Shown here piece by piece: positions 4,489-7,070 of a DNA stretch of 7,070 bases. The DNA comes from Helicobacteraceae bacterium (GTDB taxonomy: Bacteria > Campylobacterota > Campylobacteria > Campylobacterales > Sulfurimonadaceae). The stretch lies in assembly GCA_030596305.1 (NCBI GenBank), contig JAUVKK010000047.1:1-7070 (forward strand), written 5' to 3'. A model generated the notes under the pieces. The model was not told the origin of the DNA. It was given only the letters and a program-made list of their open reading frames with translations, and did not search any database. The stretch's first letter is position 1, and each line of letters begins with the position of its first letter. A program made the position numbers and the translations under genes.

Positions 4489-6616
4489 CGGACCGACCTG
4501 TCCGGTCATAGCCAACCATATTAAGATCGCTCTTGTCGGTCAGCCCAATGTTGGTAAGAGTATGCTTGTTAACTCCATCTCAAATGCACACTTGCATGTG
4601 GGTAACTTTACCGGCGTTACGGTAGAGAAGACTGAAGTCCTGTTTGACTACAAAGATTACCACTTTACGGTGGTCGATCTTCCTGGTACTTACGCCTTTA
4701 CAAACTACACCATTGAAGAACGTGTAACTCATGACTTCTTGTGTAATGAAGAGTATGATCTTGTCATTAATGTTGTTGACTCGACAAATTTAGAAAAAAA
4801 CCTTCAGTTGACAGCTGAGTTGATGACGATGAGTAAAAAGATGGTCTTGGCACTTAACATGAGTGATGAGGCAGAGAAAGAGGGCATAGAGATCAATGCG
4901 CCGTATCTGTCTCAACTTATAGACCTCCCTGCTATTGCTGTTTCGGCTGTTTCTAAACTTGGCCTTGATGAGCTTGTAGAGGCTGTTATAAAAGTGCATG
5001 AGGCCCCTTTGGTTGAGCCAAAACTGATCTTTTCAGAGGCGGTTGAAGAGGAGATAGGGCATATTCAGGGTTACCTGGACCGCCACCGTTTCAAAGCGGC
5101 TATCTCTAATCGTAATATAGCGGTGAACCTACTTCAAAATGAGACAAAGACCTATAGGGTTCTGCATGATAACCCACTCTGGACAGAACTTCAGCCTATG
5201 CTGATCGAAGCGGACAGACATATAGAACTGCACCACGACAGTGAAGATATTAAAGAGATCTTTGCCGAGGAGTATGCTGCTTTTAACCGCGGTATTATTA
5301 CTGAGGTTGTTAAAGAGAAAAAGCAGAGTATTGTTAAAAAGACGATGACAGAGCGTATCGACAGTGTACTGATTCACCCTTTTCTGGGTATTCCGATCTT
5401 TCTCTTTTTTATGTGGTCGCTTTTTCAACTTACTTTTGAAATAGGCTCTATTCCGATGGAGTGGATCGACGCCTTTTTTGGCTGGTTTGGTGATCTTGTC
5501 GGTAATACTATCGCCCATGAAGCAACACGTTCATTGATTGTTGATGGTATTATTGCCGGTGTTGGTGCCGTTGTGATGTTTGTGCCTAATATTATGATCT
5601 TGTTTATCGGTATCGCCCTCTTGGAAGCAACGGGGTATATGTCACGGGTTGCCTTCTTGCTTGACGGTTTTTTCCACAAATTTGGTCTACACGGCCAGTC
5701 CTTTATCCCGCTGGTAACAGGTTTTGGCTGTTCGATCCCCGCTTATATGTCGGCGCGTATTTTGAAAAATGACCGAGATCGCCTCTTGACACTCTTTATC
5801 ATTGGCTTTATGAGCTGTGGGGCAAGACTACCGGTCTATGTTCTTTTTGCCGGGGCATTTTTCTCAGAGAGCGCAGCAGGAAACATTCTGTTTGCCATCT
5901 ATATTACAGGTGCGGTTATTGGTCTCTTTGCAGCGAAGATCTTAAAGATGACGGCCTTTAAAGGGGCGGATGAACCATTTGTTATGGAGATGCCGAAATA
6001 CCGTCTTCCATCATTTAAACTCATCTGGCACACGGTGATGACAAAGACCTGGATGTACCTGAAAAAAGCGGGTACCTTTATTGCAGCAGCGACCGTTTTA
6101 GTCTGGTTTTTGAGTACCTATCCGCATAATGAAGAACTTAACAGTACATATGCAGTTCAGGTTGAACAAGTACAGAGTGATGAAGAAAAAAGTCTGTTGG
6201 CTAACAAACTGCAAGTGAGCCAACTCGAACACAGTTACCTTGGCAGTATCGGTAAGTTTATGGAACCGGCGTTTGAACCGCTTGGTTTTGACTGGAAGAT
6301 GACAGTGGCCCTTCAGGCAGGTCTTGCAGCTAAAGAGGTTGTCGTCTCGACCTTGGGTGTTCTATATGCCATCGGTGATGATGTGGATGAAGAGAGCAGT
6401 TCACTTGTCGACGCGATCAGCAAGAACATTCCCTTTGCCTCGGGTGTTGCCTTCATCGTCTTTGTTATGATCTATTTGCCGTGTCTGGCGGCCTCTGTCG
6501 TCTTTACCCGCGAAGCAGGCGGTATTAAGTACTTTGTCTATCTCTTTATTTTTACAACGATAACGGCTTACGTACTTTCGTTTATCGCCTATAGAGTAAC
6601 ACTGCTTATCACTTAG
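4475..6616 (+). CDS. feoB: FeoB, ferrous iron transporter with G-protein domain
   Basis: This 713-aa inner-membrane Fe2+ transporter has an N-terminal GTPase with all G motifs: G1 G-Q-P-N-V-G-K-S (22-29), G2 in N-F-T-G-V-T-V (T46/T49 region), G3 D-L-P-G (68-71), G4 N-M-S-D (128-131) and G5 S-A (157-158). A helical GDI-like region follows to about residue 290. The membrane part has the two Gate repeats, with C419 in G-F-G-C-S-I-P and C448 in M-S-C-G-A-R-L-P-V-Y, both conserved cysteines. A charged loop (about residues 549-592) precedes the last helices, where A-A-K-E-V-V-V-S-T-L-G-V-L-Y is conserved. There is no cysteine-rich C-terminal tail and no FeoC gene follows. The start ATG 4475 has GAGG 6 nt upstream within feoA. 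Transcription is expected with feoA under Fur. The gene is intact and family-typical; identity is secure. Confidence 0.97.
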   Translation: MQQNSGPTCPVIANHIKIALVGQPNVGKSMLVNSISNAHLHVGNFTGVTVEKTEVLFDYKDYHFTVVDLPGTYAFTNYTIEERVTHDFLCNEEYDLVINVVDSTNLEKNLQLTAELMTMSKKMVLALNMSDEAEKEGIEINAPYLSQLIDLPAIAVSAVSKLGLDELVEAVIKVHEAPLVEPKLIFSEAVEEEIGHIQGYLDRHRFKAAISNRNIAVNLLQNETKTYRVLHDNPLWTELQPMLIEADRHIELHHDSEDIKEIFAEEYAAFNRGIITEVVKEKKQSIVKKTMTERIDSVLIHPFLGIPIFLFFMWSLFQLTFEIGSIPMEWIDAFFGWFGDLVGNTIAHEATRSLIVDGIIAGVGAVVMFVPNIMILFIGIALLEATGYMSRVAFLLDGFFHKFGLHGQSFIPLVTGFGCSIPAYMSARILKNDRDRLLTLFIIGFMSCGARLPVYVLFAGAFFSESAAGNILFAIYITGAVIGLFAAKILKMTAFKGADEPFVMEMPKYRLPSFKLIWHTVMTKTWMYLKKAGTFIAAATVLVWFLSTYPHNEELNSTYAVQVEQVQSDEEKSLLANKLQVSQLEHSYLGSIGKFMEPAFEPLGFDWKMTVALQAGLAAKEVVVSTLGVLYAIGDDVDEESSSLVDAISKNIPFASGVAFIVFVMIYLPCLAASVVFTREAGGIKYFVYLFIFTTITAYVLSFIAYRVTLLIT

Positions 6617-6711
6617 TAAAAAGTTCCAGTTTCGGCGCATCTTGCACTGGAGTTCACCACTCAACATGGAAGAGAGCATAACAGCTTCTATTAATGTCAC
6701 TTTACTCCTTA

Positions 6712-6734
6712 AAACTAAGCTCCCAGCTTAGTTT
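6712..6734 (+). terminator. Hairpin terminator downstream of feoB, possibly bidirectional
   Basis: AAACTAAGCT (6712-6721) and AGCTTAGTTT (6725-6734) make a perfect 10-bp stem with a CCC loop, followed on the plus strand by CTT. It lies 95 nt after the feoB stop. The terminal T-run is short (GTTTCTT; GTTTT on the other strand) and the stem is AT-rich, so termination may be weak. It falls inside the broken minus-strand frame, so it could instead belong to a mobile-element end. Confidence 0.5.
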
Positions 6735-6863
6735 CTTAACAGGAGATATCGTCTTCGGCTCACGTCCAGCACAATCTACACCAAATCTAAAACTTTTTCA
6801 ACATTCAGTTTGTCTTCAGATGAGCTTTGCCGTCTTTCGTGATTCACCAGTCACAGGGGTTAT

Positions 6864-6891
6864 CTAACTGTTAGGCATATTGGGTTAAAAT
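6864..6891 (+). promoter_or_regulatory. Candidate promoter and operator of the right-edge response regulator
   Basis: TAAAAT (6886-6891) is a fair -10 box whose predicted transcription start falls at about 6898, the A of the ATG. A perfect 5-1-5 inverted repeat, CTAAC-T-GTTAG (6864-6874), sits 11 bp upstream, near the -35 position, and could bind a regulator. There is no good -35 box. Confidence 0.35.
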
Positions 6892-6897
6892 CACTGC

Positions 6898-7070
6898 ATG
6901 ATAAAAATATTAATGATAGAAGATGATCTCGAATTAGCGGAGATCCTAACCGAATTTTTAGAACAGCTAAAACAAGAAGAGATCAAGGTCGAGACGGAAG
7001 ATGATCCTTTTAAAGCCTTAAGCATCTTGAAGCTCAAAGAGTTTGACCTGGTTATCTTGGACCTTACCCT
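6898..7070 (+). CDS. Response regulator, receiver domain (truncated by window end)
   Basis: The first 57 complete codons of a two-component response regulator are present and continue past the right edge. The opening M-I-K-I-L-M-I-E-D-D gives the first receiver strand, with the acidic pocket at E8-D9-D10. A helix then leads to the second half, and V-I-L-D-L-T-L supplies phospho-acceptor D55. The output domain is out of view, so the subfamily is unknown; OmpR-type is common for this kind of start. The ATG at 6898 lacks a Shine-Dalgarno; the in-frame ATG at 6913 would remove the first receiver strand and is therefore unlikely. The lack of a leader and the nearby -10 box suggest leaderless translation. 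It is unrelated in sequence to the regulator at 210-899 beyond the shared domain. Confidence 0.88.
   Translation, partial: MIKILMIEDDLELAEILTEFLEQLKQEEIKVETEDDPFKALSILKLKEFDLVILDLT

Larger units (their letters stand above)
6617..6897. other. 281-bp stretch without an intact gene, possibly a decayed coding remnant
   Basis: No convincing intact gene lies between feoB and the next response regulator. On the minus strand, 6702-6797 is open for 31 codons (R-F-G-V-D-C-A-G-R-E-P-K then a lysine-rich end and TAA). The same frame upstream, to 6863, is interrupted by two TGA codons. The C-terminal-looking sequence loosely recalls the 3' end of IS200/IS605-type tnpB genes, but I cannot confirm this. 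A plus-strand open frame of 57 codons (6694-6867) lacks a ribosome binding site and is its mirror. There is also a 6-bp inverted repeat, TCCAGT (6625-6630) and ACTGGA (6646-6651), and the strong hairpin listed separately. A transposon scar, a pseudogene end, or an untranslated RNA are all possible. Confidence 0.4.

Noticed and set aside
5129..5679. Two long minus-strand frames inside feoB
   Set aside because: They are antisense shadows of conserved FeoB coding sequence, with no supporting start signals.
6401..6700. 99-codon minus-strand frame with GTG start and an AAGGAG ribosome binding site, antisense to the feoB 3' end
   Set aside because: The ribosome binding site is good, but two thirds of the frame is exactly opposite conserved feoB codons and the product is a low-complexity charged tail. 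No family is recognisable. It may relate to the broken sequence after feoB.
6694..6867. 57-codon plus-strand open frame after feoB
   Set aside because: It has no ribosome binding site, no recognisable family, and mirrors codon by codon the minus-strand frame ending in TAA at 6702.

Overview
The window looks like a chromosomal segment from a free-living Campylobacterota (epsilonproteobacterial) species, probably near Sulfurimonas or Sulfurovum. This is an inference from the AT-leaning codon use, the OprD-type porin sequence, the FeoB sequence, a compact CDP-alcohol phosphatidyltransferase, and promoters with a good -10 box but little -35. There is no rRNA, tRNA, CRISPR array or intact mobile element. 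Most genes are recognisable housekeeping or transport families.

Layout. Positions 1-899 (minus strand) carry an OmpR-type response regulator, followed downstream by the first 31 codons of an exported protein that runs off the left edge. Both start with TTG behind a good Shine-Dalgarno. A 110-bp divergent intergenic region (900-1009) holds a strong 30-bp imperfect palindrome and back-to-back -10 boxes. Positions 1010-1581 (plus) are a two-gene unit: an unknown 66-aa protein and a DUF1294 membrane protein. The latter converges on, and overlaps by 4 bp, a GDSL/SGNH-family hydrolase on the minus strand (1578-2087). Upstream of that hydrolase, on the same strand, is a PssA-like phosphatidyltransferase (2158-2712); a 36-bp REP-like palindrome lies between them.

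The second half is an iron-uptake block on the plus strand: an OprD-family porin (2866-4191), feoA (4255-4488) and feoB (4475-6616, overlapping feoA by 14 bp). Fur-box-like sequences lie in front of the porin and of feoA, with a weaker one at the divergent pssA promoter. The simplest reading is an iron-repressed ferrous uptake module. The porin would let Fe2+ cross the outer membrane, and FeoB, a G-protein-coupled transporter helped by FeoA, would carry it across the inner membrane.

Downstream of feoB, a 281-bp stretch (6617-6897) has no intact gene. It contains a perfect 10-bp-stem hairpin, probably a terminator, and frames broken by stops that may be the scar of a decayed gene or insertion element. 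At the right edge a second response regulator begins (6898 onward, truncated), possibly on a leaderless transcript. No clearly new multi-gene system is visible. The best leads are the porin-FeoAB coupling, the palindromes at 925-954 and 2103-2138, and the unexplained stretch after feoB.
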